A stretch of DNA of 64,000 nucleotides from an uncultured Muribaculaceae bacterium (GCA_944321705.1 CALUMG010000006.1:124001-188000), one strand, 5' to 3'; numbered from the stretch's first letter, positions 1 through 8,989 are shown. The notes: generated from the letters alone by a model not told the origin. Numbers and translations: made by a program.

Positions 1-1
1 G

Positions 2-64
2 GCCATGGAACGTTATAATGGCGAAACCTACTATGAGGAGATAATGAAAATTTATGGTAAGTGA
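2..64 (+). CDS. C-terminal end of an unidentified gene (cut by window edge)
   Basis: An open frame enters from the left edge and ends at TGA 62-64, giving the last 20 residues (ending ...EEIMKIYGK). It is too short to assign a family. It is followed by the well-formed promoter of the next gene, so it most likely belongs to a separate upstream transcript. That it is coding at all is inferred only from the open frame and its ordinary composition. Confidence 0.35.
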   Translation, partial: AMERYNGETYYEEIMKIYGK

Positions 65-134
65 ATAGACGGTTTGCTGATTGGCTAATCGTGTGTGCAC
101 CGTTTTTTTTTGTTTACATTTTATGTAATTACAT

Positions 135-165
135 TTTGTGTAATTTAGTTTTTGTGCTATTTTTG
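135..165 (+). promoter_or_regulatory. Bacteroidota-type promoter for the AAA ATPase
   Basis: TTTG (135-138) and TATTTTTG (158-165) are separated by 19 bases, matching the phylum's primary sigma consensus (TTTG, about 19-21 bases, TAnnTTTG). Transcription would start near 172, about 20 bases before the ATG at 193. Confidence 0.6.
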
Positions 166-192
166 TAACGGTAACGATTAAAATTATACAAG

Positions 193-1326
193 ATGGAAAC
201 GCCGTTTGTCTTTGGAAAGATAGCTACTGACAAGAATTTCACCGACAGGGAGCAAGAAACTGCGTGTCTGGTGCAAAATTTCAAGTCGTTAATCAATACG
301 ATTATCATATCTCCACGTCGTTGGGGGAAAAGCTCCCTTGTAAACAAGGCTGCTAATTTGGCGATGGAACAAGATGACAAGTTGCGAATATGTCATATTG
401 ATCTTTTTAACGTTCGCAGTGAGGAAAATTTTTATGCACTGTTGGCTAAGAAAATAATATCGGCAACTTCATCCAGATGGGAAGAAGCCGTTGAAAATGC
501 CAAGAAATTTTTCTCTCGTCTTGTCCCTAAAATTACGATAGGAGCCGACCCTGCAAATGAAGTCTCGATTGATTTCGATTGGGAGGATGTCAAGCACAAT
601 CCCGATGAAGTGCTTGATTTGGCCGAAAGGATTGCAAAAGAGAAAGGCATTAAGATTGTAGTCTGTGTGGATGAATTCCAGAACATGGCAGAATTTTCCG
701 AGCCTGATTATTTCCAGAAAAAATTGCGTTCACACTGGCAATTACATCAGCATGTGGCTTATTGTTTGTATGGGAGTAAGCGGCACATGATGATGGAAGT
801 ATTTACTAATTCATCCAAGCCGTTCTATAAGTTTGGCAATCTTATGTTTTTAGGCAAAATAGAAACATCTTGTCTCGTTGCTTTTTTCAATTGCCGTTTT
901 GCCGATACGGGAAAAAGCATTACCGATGCCGCGAGCCATTTAATTGCCGAACTTACGGACAATCATCCTTATTATGCTCAACAGTTGGCGCAATTGTCGT
1001 GGTTGAGGACTAAGGATGAATGTACGGTGGAGATTGTCCGGGAAGCACATGCTGCATTGGTCGAACAGTTAAGCTTGCTTTTTGTGACGATTACCGAAGC
1101 ATTGACGACTCAGCAGCTTAATTACATGAAAGCATTGCTTGCAGGAGAAAAGTCAATTACTTCGACCGAGGTGATGCACCGTTACCATATTTCGTCGGCT
1201 ACATCTATCTCTCGTTCAAAAAGCGCGCTTGTAAAGAATGACATATTGGACAACCAAGCAGGAGTATATTCATTTCAAGATCCGATATATGCTTACTGGT
1301 TGAAAACGCAATATTTTGCCGAGTAG
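193..1326 (+). CDS. AAA/archaeal-type ATPase (STAND-like NTPase)
   Basis: This is a 377-residue ATPase resembling the archaeal-ATPase family (PF01637 type). A Walker A loop of the form SPRRWGKSSL lies at about residues 40-49, and a Walker B strand ending in VDEFQ at about residues 157-163. A C-terminal segment (about 310-377) looks like a winged-helix module and contains the phrase FQDPIYAYWL, which recurs at this place in bacterial members. There is no signal peptide, so it is cytoplasmic. The gene stands alone with its own promoter and terminator. Such proteins are numerous in Bacteroidales and their roles are mostly unknown; proposals include regulation, defence or toxin-antitoxin functions. 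No partner gene is adjacent, so I assign no pathway. The family call is fairly sure and the function is not known. Confidence 0.85.
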   Translation: METPFVFGKIATDKNFTDREQETACLVQNFKSLINTIIISPRRWGKSSLVNKAANLAMEQDDKLRICHIDLFNVRSEENFYALLAKKIISATSSRWEEAVENAKKFFSRLVPKITIGADPANEVSIDFDWEDVKHNPDEVLDLAERIAKEKGIKIVVCVDEFQNMAEFSEPDYFQKKLRSHWQLHQHVAYCLYGSKRHMMMEVFTNSSKPFYKFGNLMFLGKIETSCLVAFFNCRFADTGKSITDAASHLIAELTDNHPYYAQQLAQLSWLRTKDECTVEIVREAHAALVEQLSLLFVTITEALTTQQLNYMKALLAGEKSITSTEVMHRYHISSATSISRSKSALVKNDILDNQAGVYSFQDPIYAYWLKTQYFAE

Positions 1327-1343
1327 GCATTTGCAAGAAGCAG

Positions 1344-1392
1344 CGTGGCAGGTCGTTGAGCTATTGAAAGCTTTGTGACCTGCCACGTTTTT
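1344..1392 (+). terminator. Rho-independent terminator after the AAA ATPase
   Basis: The arms CGTGGCAGGTC (1344-1354) and GACCTGCCACG (1377-1387) form an 11-bp perfect stem, followed by a short T run. It lies between convergent genes and reads best on the plus strand. Confidence 0.8.
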
Positions 1393-1421
1393 ATGTGGTA
1401 TAAAATGTGATGGATTTGGAT

Positions 1422-2318
1422 TTATTTTTCGAATGAAAAGTCGCGCGAAATGAGCCTGTAGTTGTCGACAAACAATTCCACATTATAGGTTCCGGCATTC
1501 AGCGTGGTGTTCACATTCCAATAAATTGCAATGTCGGGAATCTCTTGTCCGGCATATTCTATCGTCTTGCGCTCGGTATAGGGGACAGAGCCACCCTCAA
1601 ATTCAAATGTGCCGTTCTCTCCAAGCAAATATCCTTCGGGGCTTGTAATGCGCATGTAAATGATTTTTTCGCCCACCGGGGTAGAGTTGTTTTGTGGTAT
1701 GGTGAACATGACGCGCAATTGTTTTGCCTTGGTGATTCGTTTTTCGGTCTTGCCGTTGCTCTTGAGCGGAGTTAAGGTAACACCCGTTACATTTAGCTTT
1801 TCGGCCAATGTCATGCGTTCCGACAAGTCTTTGTTTTCTTGATTAACGCGCGACACTTGTGAACTGAGTTGCTTGTTGCGAGTTTTTATTTCTTCGTTTT
1901 CAGCTTTCAACCCTGCATTTTCTCGGCTTAAGGAGTCGATTATCTGTACATAATGTCGCATTATGCTGCGCAAAGTCTTTATTTCGTCTTGCAATTCCTT
2001 AATTCGCTTGTCGCTTGTTATTTTTTGAGTCTTCAACTCGGTAAGAAGCTTTTCTACCTTGTCTTTTGCTTCGCTATATTTCAAGATAATCGAGTCGTTA
2101 TTGAGGAATTGAGTCTGACTTTCGTAGTTCTTGAATTCATTGCTCAATTGTTCGTATTCACCGGCAAGTTGCAATTGCTCATTTTGCAACATCAACTGTT
2201 CATTTGCGGCCTTGGCTTCATCTATTTGCTGTTTAGCATAAAAGCCGAAAAATGAGATTGCCAGCACGATGACCAACGCACCTACGATTATCAATGCTTT
2301 TTTCTGGGAAGGAGCCAT
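1422..2318 (-). CDS. Inner-membrane-anchored coiled-coil protein, unknown function
   Basis: The protein has 298 residues. A short basic N terminus is followed by one hydrophobic segment (about residues 8-27), then a long Glu/Gln/Lys/Leu-rich heptad region (about 30-185) predicted to be coiled coil. A C-terminal domain (about 190-298) appears to be beta-rich. The topology suggests a single-pass protein with the coil and C-terminal domain in the periplasm. I do not recognise a named family beyond similar-looking conserved Bacteroidota proteins. It is followed in the same direction by no other gene. The upstream neighbour on the same strand (the secreted protein at 2433-2999) may share a transcript with it. 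A structural or scaffold role in the envelope is inference only. Confidence 0.75.
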   Translation of the reverse strand: MAPSQKKALIIVGALVIVLAISFFGFYAKQQIDEAKAANEQLMLQNEQLQLAGEYEQLSNEFKNYESQTQFLNNDSIILKYSEAKDKVEKLLTELKTQKITSDKRIKELQDEIKTLRSIMRHYVQIIDSLSRENAGLKAENEEIKTRNKQLSSQVSRVNQENKDLSERMTLAEKLNVTGVTLTPLKSNGKTEKRITKAKQLRVMFTIPQNNSTPVGEKIIYMRITSPEGYLLGENGTFEFEGGSVPYTERKTIEYAGQEIPDIAIYWNVNTTLNAGTYNVELFVDNYRLISRDFSFEK

Positions 2319-2432
2319 ATTAGTGATTTTAAATTTCGAAGTGCAAATTTAAACATTATCCAACAGATAATCAGAAAAAAAATATAAAAACTCGTGAAAA
2401 CTGTGCCGGATGTCGGGAATTATAGGCCGGAG

Positions 2433-2999
2433 TTACGCTTCATATAGCTGTTCTCCTTCGAGCGTGCCGGGCCTGATGGGCTTTTCTTTTTCTCCCTTTT
2501 TTTGGATTTTTTGTTTAGGTTTCTTTATTTTTTGAGGCTTATTGGCTTTGAAACTCTTTAAGATGTCTTCGGCAATCTTGCTGTTTTCTGCAAGGTAATT
2601 CATTTCCACTTGCATGGCAAAGTCGGCTTTTTTTGATGCCACGTTGGTGATGCTTGCCCGAGAACCATCGGGCAGGGTGCCTGTCAATGTATAACCTTTG
2701 AAACCATCCATTTTGGCTTTATTCATGTCGGTGTCAAACATATTGTAGCCCGAGGCTGTTCTGTTTATGGCATACTTCATGTAATCATCATCGGCTTCCG
2801 ATTTGTCATATAGTTTTATGAGCAATGTGAAGTCGTACCATTGTATTTCAAAAGTGGACGGTGAACTGTATGTCACCCGACCGCCTTCGGGCACTTCAAA
2901 TGTCAAGTCATATTTCGACCATGTGAACAGTTCGGCATGGGCAATAATGCTTGTAGATGCCAGTATCGCAGTGATGGCAAGAAGGAGCAGACGCTTCAT
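2433..2999 (-). CDS. Secreted protein of unknown function with Lys/Pro-rich tail
   Basis: I place the start at ATG 2999 because it begins a clear signal peptide (MKRLLLLAITAILAS... ending in AHA, about residues 1-21). The frame is open upstream to 3077, but that extension lacks signal-peptide character. The mature protein of about 167 residues has a compact domain, then a strongly basic Lys/Pro/Gln-rich stretch (about 140-165) and a short acidic end. It is probably periplasmic or outer-membrane associated. I do not recognise the family. It lies 114 bases upstream of the coiled-coil membrane protein on the same strand, so the two may be co-transcribed. Confidence 0.7.
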   Translation of the reverse strand: MKRLLLLAITAILASTSIIAHAELFTWSKYDLTFEVPEGGRVTYSSPSTFEIQWYDFTLLIKLYDKSEADDDYMKYAINRTASGYNMFDTDMNKAKMDGFKGYTLTGTLPDGSRASITNVASKKADFAMQVEMNYLAENSKIAEDILKSFKANKPQKIKKPKQKIQKKGEKEKPIRPGTLEGEQLYEA

Positions 3000-3122
3000 A
3001 ATGTGAAATTTTTGGGTCAAATATACGCCAAAGGCCACAATTATCAAAACTGCCGTTATTGTGCCAATGATGTTCAAATAAAATTTACGGTGCGTTATGC
3101 TTTTTTTGCCATCTATTATTTA

Positions 3123-3151
3123 TTGTCTCTATAATTAATTGCTTATCTTTG
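3123..3151 (+). promoter_or_regulatory. Promoter for the BY-kinase/Ugd region
   Basis: TTG (3123-3125) and TATCTTTG (3144-3151) are 18 bases apart, one base shorter than ideal. A start near 3158 would leave a leader of about 140 bases before the ATG at 3297. The leader contains no recognised riboswitch. Confidence 0.5.
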
Positions 3152-3296
3152 CAGACGAAAAATTAGGACTTTTATACAAAAACAATCGAGTAAAGATGTG
3201 TTTTAATAAAATGTTTTAGTGAAAACACACTATTGTTGCCCTGCATGCAAAAGCGTAAGGCACGTTTTGTCATTTCTTTAAGCTTATAGTATTTTT

Positions 3297-5753
3297 ATGC
3301 AAGACCAGGAAAGAAGTCAGTTTGAAAAATTGGAAAATACGGAATCGGGAATATCCATACGGGCATTTTTCAGCGCATGCCTGCGTAATTGGTATTGGTT
3401 TGTGATTTCTGTCGTGGCATGTACCACGGTTGCTTTTATATTTACTCAATCGCAGACACAGCAATTCAGGTCGTCGGCCTACATTTTAATAGGGACTGAT
3501 GATAAGAACGGCGGAATGTCGGGAGAAATGAGGATTTTCTCAGATATAGGTTTGGGAAATCGTGTGGATGCCGTGGAAAATGAAATTTATGTCATAACAT
3601 CGACCGAGCTCCTCGACAAGGTCGTGGAGACTTTGGGTATCAATGTGGAATATTATTCCAAGCCATTGTTGCGCAAGGTCAACATGTACAAGCATAATAC
3701 AATAATTGTCACTCCTTTGAGCGAGATTGACAAAAAAGGTTACTCTCTTGAAATTGTTCCGTTGAATAATGAAGAGTATGAATATTGCTGTCCAAGCGCA
3801 AAAGAGGATAAGGATTGGCACACGGCAAAATTCGGGGCCAAGGTAGACACAGAGAAAGGTTCGTTCTCTGTTGGTAAGACCAAATTGTTTTCGGACGAGC
3901 TGATAGGAGAAAAGATATATGTCAACGTAAGTAATTTGCATCAGCGTGCAATTGATTTACGCAATAACTTGAACATTCAGTTGACCGGAGAGGAAACGAG
4001 CGTGCTTGAGCTCATGCTTGATGCCGACAACTACGACATGGCAGTCGATGTGTTGAGCACGTTGATCGATTGTTACAATCAAGACGTGATTAACGACAAG
4101 AATCGCGTGGCAAGGAATACCGAAGCATTCATTGTCGACCGTATTGCAGCTATTTCTTCGGATTTGGGCGGAATCGACGCGCAAATAGAACAATTGAAAA
4201 TCGAGAACAACATCCCCGACTTGACGACCGCAGCTTCGGCTTATGTCGCCGACGGGTCAAAGTATACCGAAAATGTGGCTTCGGTCGAGATGCAGTTGAT
4301 GTTGGCAAGATACATAAAGGACTATCTGTCGCAGATGAAGGAACACGAGCTTATCCCGGCCAATACCGGTATCGCTGACATGGGTATAGAGAAGCAGATA
4401 GGCTTGTACAATGAAGATTGCCTGAAATACATGCGCGTGTCGGCATCGTCGGGTATTGACAACCCTATAACTAAGGAGCTCGACAAGTCGTTGACTTCGA
4501 TGAAGGACAACATATCGAGGTCAATAGAGAATTTCTACAATACGCTACAAATCAAGCACCAACAGGCTCTTGAGCAGGAACGCATCGCCAACAGGCGCAT
4601 TGCATCGGTACCTACGCAAGAAAAGGAGATAGGCAACGTGCTGAGGCAGCAAAAAATTAAAGAGGAATTATATTTGTATTTGCTGAACAAACGTGAAGAA
4701 AATGCTTTGCAGATGGCAATCACCGAGCCTAATGCGAAAATCATAGAACATCCGGGAGGGGACGACCTGCCTATTGCACCGGCAACGATGAACATAACAT
4801 TGGCCGGCTTCATGTTCGGATTGATATTGCCTGCCGGCATAATATATTTGATATTTTGGATATACTCGCTCGACACCAATATTCATGGAAGAAAAGATGT
4901 CGAAGCTGCCACAAATATTCCAATACTTGGTGAATTGCCAAGAAAAAGTCCAAGTCAGGAGTCGGAAGAAATTGTAGTTTCTGAAACCGGCCGCGACCGA
5001 GTGACCGAGGCATTCCGGATAGTGAGAGGCAATCTTGGTTATATGATTGGCGACCGGAAGAGTTCGGGAGGGGTTGTGATACAATTCACGTCTACAATCC
5101 CCGGTGAAGGTAAGAGCTATGTAGTCGTAAATCTTGCATTGTCGTGTGCGCATGCCGGAAAGAAAGTTATTGCCATCGACCTTGATTTGCGCAAGGGTGA
5201 TTCCTCGAAGAACTGGAGTACTCACAAGCATCACAGCCATATAGGCGTAAGCGCATATTTGTCAGGAAAAATCAATAATCTGGATGAAATAATCAACAAG
5301 GAAGAGCTTGCGCCTAACCTTGATACTATTTCAATCGGAGCCATACCTCCAAATCCCACCGGATTGTTAATGTCGGAACGTTTCACCACAATGATTGAAA
5401 CATTGAGGGAAAGGTATGACATAATAATCCTTGATACGGTGCCTTATACGGTTGTCGCCGACGCATCTATCGTGAATCGTCATGTCGACTTGACCGTATA
5501 TGTAATGCGCGACGGCAAGATTGACAAGCATTATTTGCCTGAACTGGAGCGCATGTATGCCGATAATAAAATCAAGAATCCTGCAATATTGCTCACCGAC
5601 ATAGACATGGATGGCAAACGTTACAGCTACGGTTACGGATATGGCTACGGCTACGGTTATGGATATGGATATGGATATGGCTACGGTTATGGACAGAGCG
5701 ATGACGAAGACGACTCGCATGATAAAAAGAAGAGCAAATTCAAGTTCTTTTAA
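3297..5753 (+). CDS. Polysaccharide co-polymerase / bacterial tyrosine kinase (Wzc-like) with Tyr-Gly tail
   Basis: This 818-residue inner-membrane protein controls chain length and export of a surface polysaccharide. The N-terminal Wzz domain starts with a membrane segment (about 34-52). A long, partly coiled periplasmic region follows, and a second membrane segment lies at about 500-522. The cytoplasmic BY-kinase domain carries Walker A (STIPGEGKS, about 600-608), Walker A' (VIAIDLDLRKG, about 624-634) and Walker B (IIILDTVPY, about 703-711). The C terminus ends with a tyrosine cluster, here an uninterrupted run of 11 Tyr-Gly pairs, then an acidic and a Lys-rich end. Such clusters are autophosphorylated in this family. 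The next gene is ugd, a known BY-kinase substrate class in other bacteria. No Wza-like exporter or glycosyltransferase lies nearby, so this is not a full capsule locus. Confidence 0.95.
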   Translation: MQDQERSQFEKLENTESGISIRAFFSACLRNWYWFVISVVACTTVAFIFTQSQTQQFRSSAYILIGTDDKNGGMSGEMRIFSDIGLGNRVDAVENEIYVITSTELLDKVVETLGINVEYYSKPLLRKVNMYKHNTIIVTPLSEIDKKGYSLEIVPLNNEEYEYCCPSAKEDKDWHTAKFGAKVDTEKGSFSVGKTKLFSDELIGEKIYVNVSNLHQRAIDLRNNLNIQLTGEETSVLELMLDADNYDMAVDVLSTLIDCYNQDVINDKNRVARNTEAFIVDRIAAISSDLGGIDAQIEQLKIENNIPDLTTAASAYVADGSKYTENVASVEMQLMLARYIKDYLSQMKEHELIPANTGIADMGIEKQIGLYNEDCLKYMRVSASSGIDNPITKELDKSLTSMKDNISRSIENFYNTLQIKHQQALEQERIANRRIASVPTQEKEIGNVLRQQKIKEELYLYLLNKREENALQMAITEPNAKIIEHPGGDDLPIAPATMNITLAGFMFGLILPAGIIYLIFWIYSLDTNIHGRKDVEAATNIPILGELPRKSPSQESEEIVVSETGRDRVTEAFRIVRGNLGYMIGDRKSSGGVVIQFTSTIPGEGKSYVVVNLALSCAHAGKKVIAIDLDLRKGDSSKNWSTHKHHSHIGVSAYLSGKINNLDEIINKEELAPNLDTISIGAIPPNPTGLLMSERFTTMIETLRERYDIIILDTVPYTVVADASIVNRHVDLTVYVMRDGKIDKHYLPELERMYADNKIKNPAILLTDIDMDGKRYSYGYGYGYGYGYGYGYGYGYGYGQSDDEDDSHDKKKSKFKFF
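5622..5693 (+). repeat. In-frame Tyr-Gly hexanucleotide tract
   Basis: Eleven consecutive TAY-GGN units (5628-5693), preceded by TAC-AGC, encode 12 alternating tyrosines at the end of the BY-kinase. Third bases vary (TAC/TAT; GGT/GGA/GGC), and three identical TATGGA units lie in a row at 5658-5675. Unit gain or loss would keep the frame and change the number of phosphorylatable tyrosines. Confidence 0.9.
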
Positions 5754-5956
5754 TGTTTCACTGTATTTGAGAAGTGTTGCAGTGGCATATTACTGATTGC
5801 TGCATGTGCATAAGGGCATCATTAATCGTGAGACTCATGTGTTGTCGACAAGAATTTCCCGTACAGACGGCTTTTCTCAAAATTGCGGTTTCTTCGGGCA
5901 ATAAAAAATAAAAAATACGTTATTAATATTATAAGATAATAGAATAACATATAATC

Positions 5957-7333
5957 ATGCATATAGCAGTTGTTGGAACAGGATATGTCGGATTGGTCAC
6001 AGGCGCATGCTTTGCCGAGACGGGTGTCAACGTGACATGTGTCGATGTGGACAAGACGAAAATAGATAACTTGAATCGAGGCATTCTTCCCATATATGAG
6101 CCTGGATTGGGTGAATTGGTGGAACGCAACAGGAATAACAAACGATTGAATTTCACTACCAATCTCGTGGATGTGCTTGATTCGGTCGACATAGTGTTTT
6201 CGGCAGTAGGTACTCCGGCCGACGAGGACGGCAGTGCCGACTTGCATTATGTACTTGAAGTGGCAAGGACAGTGGGTCGAAACATGAACAAGTATCTTGT
6301 CGTCGTGACCAAAAGCACCGTGCCTGTCGGTACGGCCGAAAAGGTGCGTAAAACCATACAAGAAGAATTGGATCGTCGCGGAGTGAACATCGAGTTTGAC
6401 GTTGCTTCAAATCCTGAATTTTTGAAAGAAGGCGTTGCCATAAAAGATTTCATGAGTCCCGAACGTGTTGTCGTCGGGACCGATTCTCCAAAGGCCGAGA
6501 AATTGCTTGCCCGCCTTTATCGTCCGTTCATGCTTAATAGTTTCAGGGTAATATTCATGGATATTCCTTCGGCCGAAATGACCAAGTATGCGGCCAATGC
6601 CATGCTTGCGACTCGCATAAGCTTCATGAATGACATAGCTAATTTGTGCGAACTTGTCGGAGCCAGTGTCAGCATGGTGCGAAAAGGAATAGCTTCGGAC
6701 AGCCGAATAGGCAGCAAATTCTTGTATCCCGGTTGTGGATATGGCGGCTCATGTTTCCCGAAGGATGTCAAGGCTCTTGCGCATACGGCAGTCGAGCATG
6801 GAATGAAAATGCGCATAATCGAAGCCGTGGAAGCAATCAATGAATCGCAGAAGCATGTGCTTTTTGACAAGCTTGTAAGGGCTTTTGGCAGCAAGGATGC
6901 ACTGAAAGGCAAGACGATTGCCATTTGGGGGCTTGCCTTCAAGCCTAAAACTGATGACATGCGCGAGGCTCCATCGCTTGTGCTTATTAATTCGCTTGTT
7001 GAAGCCGGTTGCAAAATAAGGGCTTACGACCCGATTGCAATGGATGTCGCCCGTCGCAAACTTGGTGAAGACGTGTTGGTTTTCGGAAAAGACATGTATG
7101 ACACTGTAAATGATGCCGACGCTCTTGTCGTCGTTACCGAATGGGAGGAATTCAGAGTCCCATCGTGGAGCGTGATACAGAAAGCAATGAAAGGTCATGT
7201 AGTAGTGGATGGACGCAACATCTATCCGCCTGAAGATTTGACATCGGCAGGGTTAGACTATTACAACATCGGGCACCGTCCTGCATTGGCAAAGGACTAT
7301 GTAAAGAAAAATGATTCTGTCGACTTTGATTGA
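5957..7333 (+). CDS. ugd: UDP-glucose 6-dehydrogenase
   Basis: The enzyme oxidises UDP-glucose twice with NAD+ to give UDP-glucuronate, a precursor of acidic surface sugars. The 458 residues match the usual length of about 440-460. The N-terminal Rossmann fold opens with VVGTGYVGLVTG (GxGxxG, residues 5-16). The catalytic cysteine is Cys266 in GYGGSCFPKD. The C-terminal UDP-binding domain includes IWGLAFKPKTDDMREAPS, typical of the family. It follows the BY-kinase gene by 203 bases on the same strand with no clear terminator between, so co-transcription is likely. Phosphorylation of Ugd by a BY-kinase is known in E. coli and Bacillus, and the adjacency suggests the same relationship here, which is inference. 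Confidence 0.97.
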   Translation: MHIAVVGTGYVGLVTGACFAETGVNVTCVDVDKTKIDNLNRGILPIYEPGLGELVERNRNNKRLNFTTNLVDVLDSVDIVFSAVGTPADEDGSADLHYVLEVARTVGRNMNKYLVVVTKSTVPVGTAEKVRKTIQEELDRRGVNIEFDVASNPEFLKEGVAIKDFMSPERVVVGTDSPKAEKLLARLYRPFMLNSFRVIFMDIPSAEMTKYAANAMLATRISFMNDIANLCELVGASVSMVRKGIASDSRIGSKFLYPGCGYGGSCFPKDVKALAHTAVEHGMKMRIIEAVEAINESQKHVLFDKLVRAFGSKDALKGKTIAIWGLAFKPKTDDMREAPSLVLINSLVEAGCKIRAYDPIAMDVARRKLGEDVLVFGKDMYDTVNDADALVVVTEWEEFRVPSWSVIQKAMKGHVVVDGRNIYPPEDLTSAGLDYYNIGHRPALAKDYVKKNDSVDFD

Positions 7334-7358
7334 TAGCGGTCATTGAAGACATAAAATA

Positions 7359-7402
7359 AACGAGGATGCAGCACTGATTGATATGCATCCTCGTTATTTT
7401 TT
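7359..7402 (+). terminator. Bidirectional terminator between ugd and rpiB
   Basis: The arms AACGAGGATGCA (7359-7370) and TGCATCCTCGTT (7384-7395) are followed by ATTTTTTG on the plus strand. On the minus strand a TTTATTTTATG tract follows. It serves the convergent ugd and rpiB genes. Confidence 0.85.
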
Positions 7403-7456
7403 GCGCAATTTGGAACTTATTGGTGTAAAATGCGCGTATGTGTGTGAGAGTTAAAA

Positions 7457-7912
7457 TTATTCTTTTACCGGAATTTTGTCAATGCGACGTTGGTGTCTGC
7501 CTCCTTCATAGTCGGTGTTGAAGAATGTTTTGACTATGTCGATGGCTTCGGCATCCGAGATGAAGCGTCCCGGCATTGCAAGGACATTGGCATCATTGTG
7601 TTGACGTGCGAGCTTGGCAATTTCGCTGTTCCAGCACAAAGCCGAACGTATGCCTTGGTGCTTGTTCAGTGTCATGTTGATTCCTTCACCGCTTCCGCAT
7701 ATTCCTATTCCGGGATAGCATTCGCCTTTTTCTACAGCGGTGGCACATGGATGTGCGAAATCGGGATAATCGCAACTTTCTTCGCTGTGTGTCCCGAAGT
7801 CAACATATTTTATACCGTTTTGCTTTAAATATTCGATGACAGCCATTTTTGTCTTGTATCCTGCATGGTCGCTGCATAATCCCACAGGAATTTCATTCTT
7901 TAGAATTGACAT
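7457..7912 (-). CDS. rpiB: Ribose-5-phosphate isomerase B
   Basis: This cytoplasmic enzyme interconverts ribulose 5-phosphate and ribose 5-phosphate in the pentose phosphate pathway. The 151 residues fit the RpiB/LacAB family. Visible hallmarks are the N-terminal SDHAGY loop (residues 14-19), the catalytic cysteine Cys72 in GICGSGEGINM, and the C-terminal EGGRHQRRIDKI segment that contributes the phosphate-binding arginines. The gene is monocistronic, with a promoter upstream and a shared terminator downstream. In many Bacteroidota rpiB sits beside transketolase, but no such gene is present here. Confidence 0.96.
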   Translation of the reverse strand: MSILKNEIPVGLCSDHAGYKTKMAVIEYLKQNGIKYVDFGTHSEESCDYPDFAHPCATAVEKGECYPGIGICGSGEGINMTLNKHQGIRSALCWNSEIAKLARQHNDANVLAMPGRFISDAEAIDIVKTFFNTDYEGGRHQRRIDKIPVKE

Positions 7913-7969
7913 GATATTATTGCGTTGTTAAAATTATATTAATTGTTGCATGGCTTGCGCGAAGCCCGA

Positions 7970-8000
7970 CAAATGTACGATTCTTTTTCCAATGAAACAA
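7970..8000 (-). promoter_or_regulatory. rpiB promoter
   Basis: On the minus strand, TTG (complement of 7998-8000) and TACATTTG (complement of 7970-7977) are separated by exactly 20 bases. The predicted start near 7963 leaves a leader of about 50 bases. Confidence 0.65.
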
Positions 8001-8048
8001 CATGCGGTGCGATGTCTTGCGGTTATTACATGATGGAATGGCCGGTAT

Positions 8049-8924
8049 TTATCGGCTTCCAAGCACCAAAAGGATAAGTCCGGCCAATAGGACCGACAAG
8101 TCTATTAGCTTCAGCTTAACGTTCTTTTCGTGCAATGCCGCAACGCCAAACAAGAAGGAGACAATGACACTGCCGCGCCTTATCATGGATATGATACTTA
8201 TCATTGAGCCTTCCAACGATAGTGCGTAAAAATAGGCAAGGTCGGCGACTGTCAGGAAAATTGCTATGCAAGGAATTGTCCATTTCCATTTGAATGGAGT
8301 GTGGTTGTCGCCTTTGCGTTTGAGCAACAGTATTGTAAATCCCATTATCACGCATTGATAGAGGGAATACCATGCCTGTACTTGCAGCGGATCAAGGCTT
8401 TTGAGCAGCCATTTATCATATAAGCCGCTCACGGCTCCCAGCACCATTGCTCCCAAGCTCATGAGCAGCCACTTGTCGTGGGAAATGGGATGTCCTTCTT
8501 TCTTGCCAATTCTACTGACGAGAAAAAGTGAAATTCCACCAAGTGCAATACCTCCCCATTGCATCAAGTTGAGCCGCTCTCCAAATATCAACATTGCCCC
8601 TATCAGCACGAGAATAGGGCGTGTGGCGTTGATGGGCCCTGTGATGGTGAGAGGCAAGTGCTTGATGCTGAAATAGCCGAGTATCCATGATGACAGGACT
8701 ATGCCCGATTTTATTAGTATCAGCAAGTGCCCCGACAAGCTACCTCTGAATCCGTAATCTCCGGCAATGATGCCGCTTATGATGACAGGCGACAATAGCA
8801 AAGCCCCAAAAAGCGTGTTCAAGAACAATACTGAAAGGACATTGTTGCCTGTCACCGATAATTTCTTGAAAACGTCATAAAATCCTAAGCATAGAGCCGA
8901 AACGGCAGCAAGTAAAACCCACAT
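8049..8924 (-). CDS. EamA/DMT-family membrane transporter
   Basis: This 291-residue integral membrane protein has about nine to ten hydrophobic segments in two halves, the drug/metabolite transporter layout. The motif region ITGPINATRPILVLIGAMLIFGERL near residues 95-120 resembles the end of the first EamA repeat. The second repeat ends with VAALHEKNVKLKLIDLSVLLAGLILLV. The substrate cannot be deduced; members move metabolites, amino acids or nucleotide sugars. It is a single gene with its own promoter, lying upstream of rpiB on the same strand. Confidence 0.88.
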   Translation of the reverse strand: MWVLLAAVSALCLGFYDVFKKLSVTGNNVLSVLFLNTLFGALLLSPVIISGIIAGDYGFRGSLSGHLLILIKSGIVLSSWILGYFSIKHLPLTITGPINATRPILVLIGAMLIFGERLNLMQWGGIALGGISLFLVSRIGKKEGHPISHDKWLLMSLGAMVLGAVSGLYDKWLLKSLDPLQVQAWYSLYQCVIMGFTILLLKRKGDNHTPFKWKWTIPCIAIFLTVADLAYFYALSLEGSMISIISMIRRGSVIVSFLFGVAALHEKNVKLKLIDLSVLLAGLILLVLGSR

Positions 8925-8950
8925 GGCAAATTAAATGGATAAATCGATTG

Positions 8951-8981
8951 CAAAGGTACAAACGGGCGAGGGGAGAAGCAA
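8951..8981 (-). promoter_or_regulatory. Promoter of the EamA transporter gene
   Basis: On the minus strand, TTG (complement of 8979-8981) and TACCTTTG (complement of 8951-8958) are 20 bases apart. The -33 element overlaps the region just after the stop of the upstream ABC gene. Confidence 0.65.
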
Positions 8982-8989
8982 GCCTAAAG

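Noticed and set aside
3297-7333. A capsule or exopolysaccharide locus
   Set aside because: Only the BY-kinase and Ugd are present; no Wza, flippase, polymerase or glycosyltransferase gene is found in the neighbouring 10 kb.
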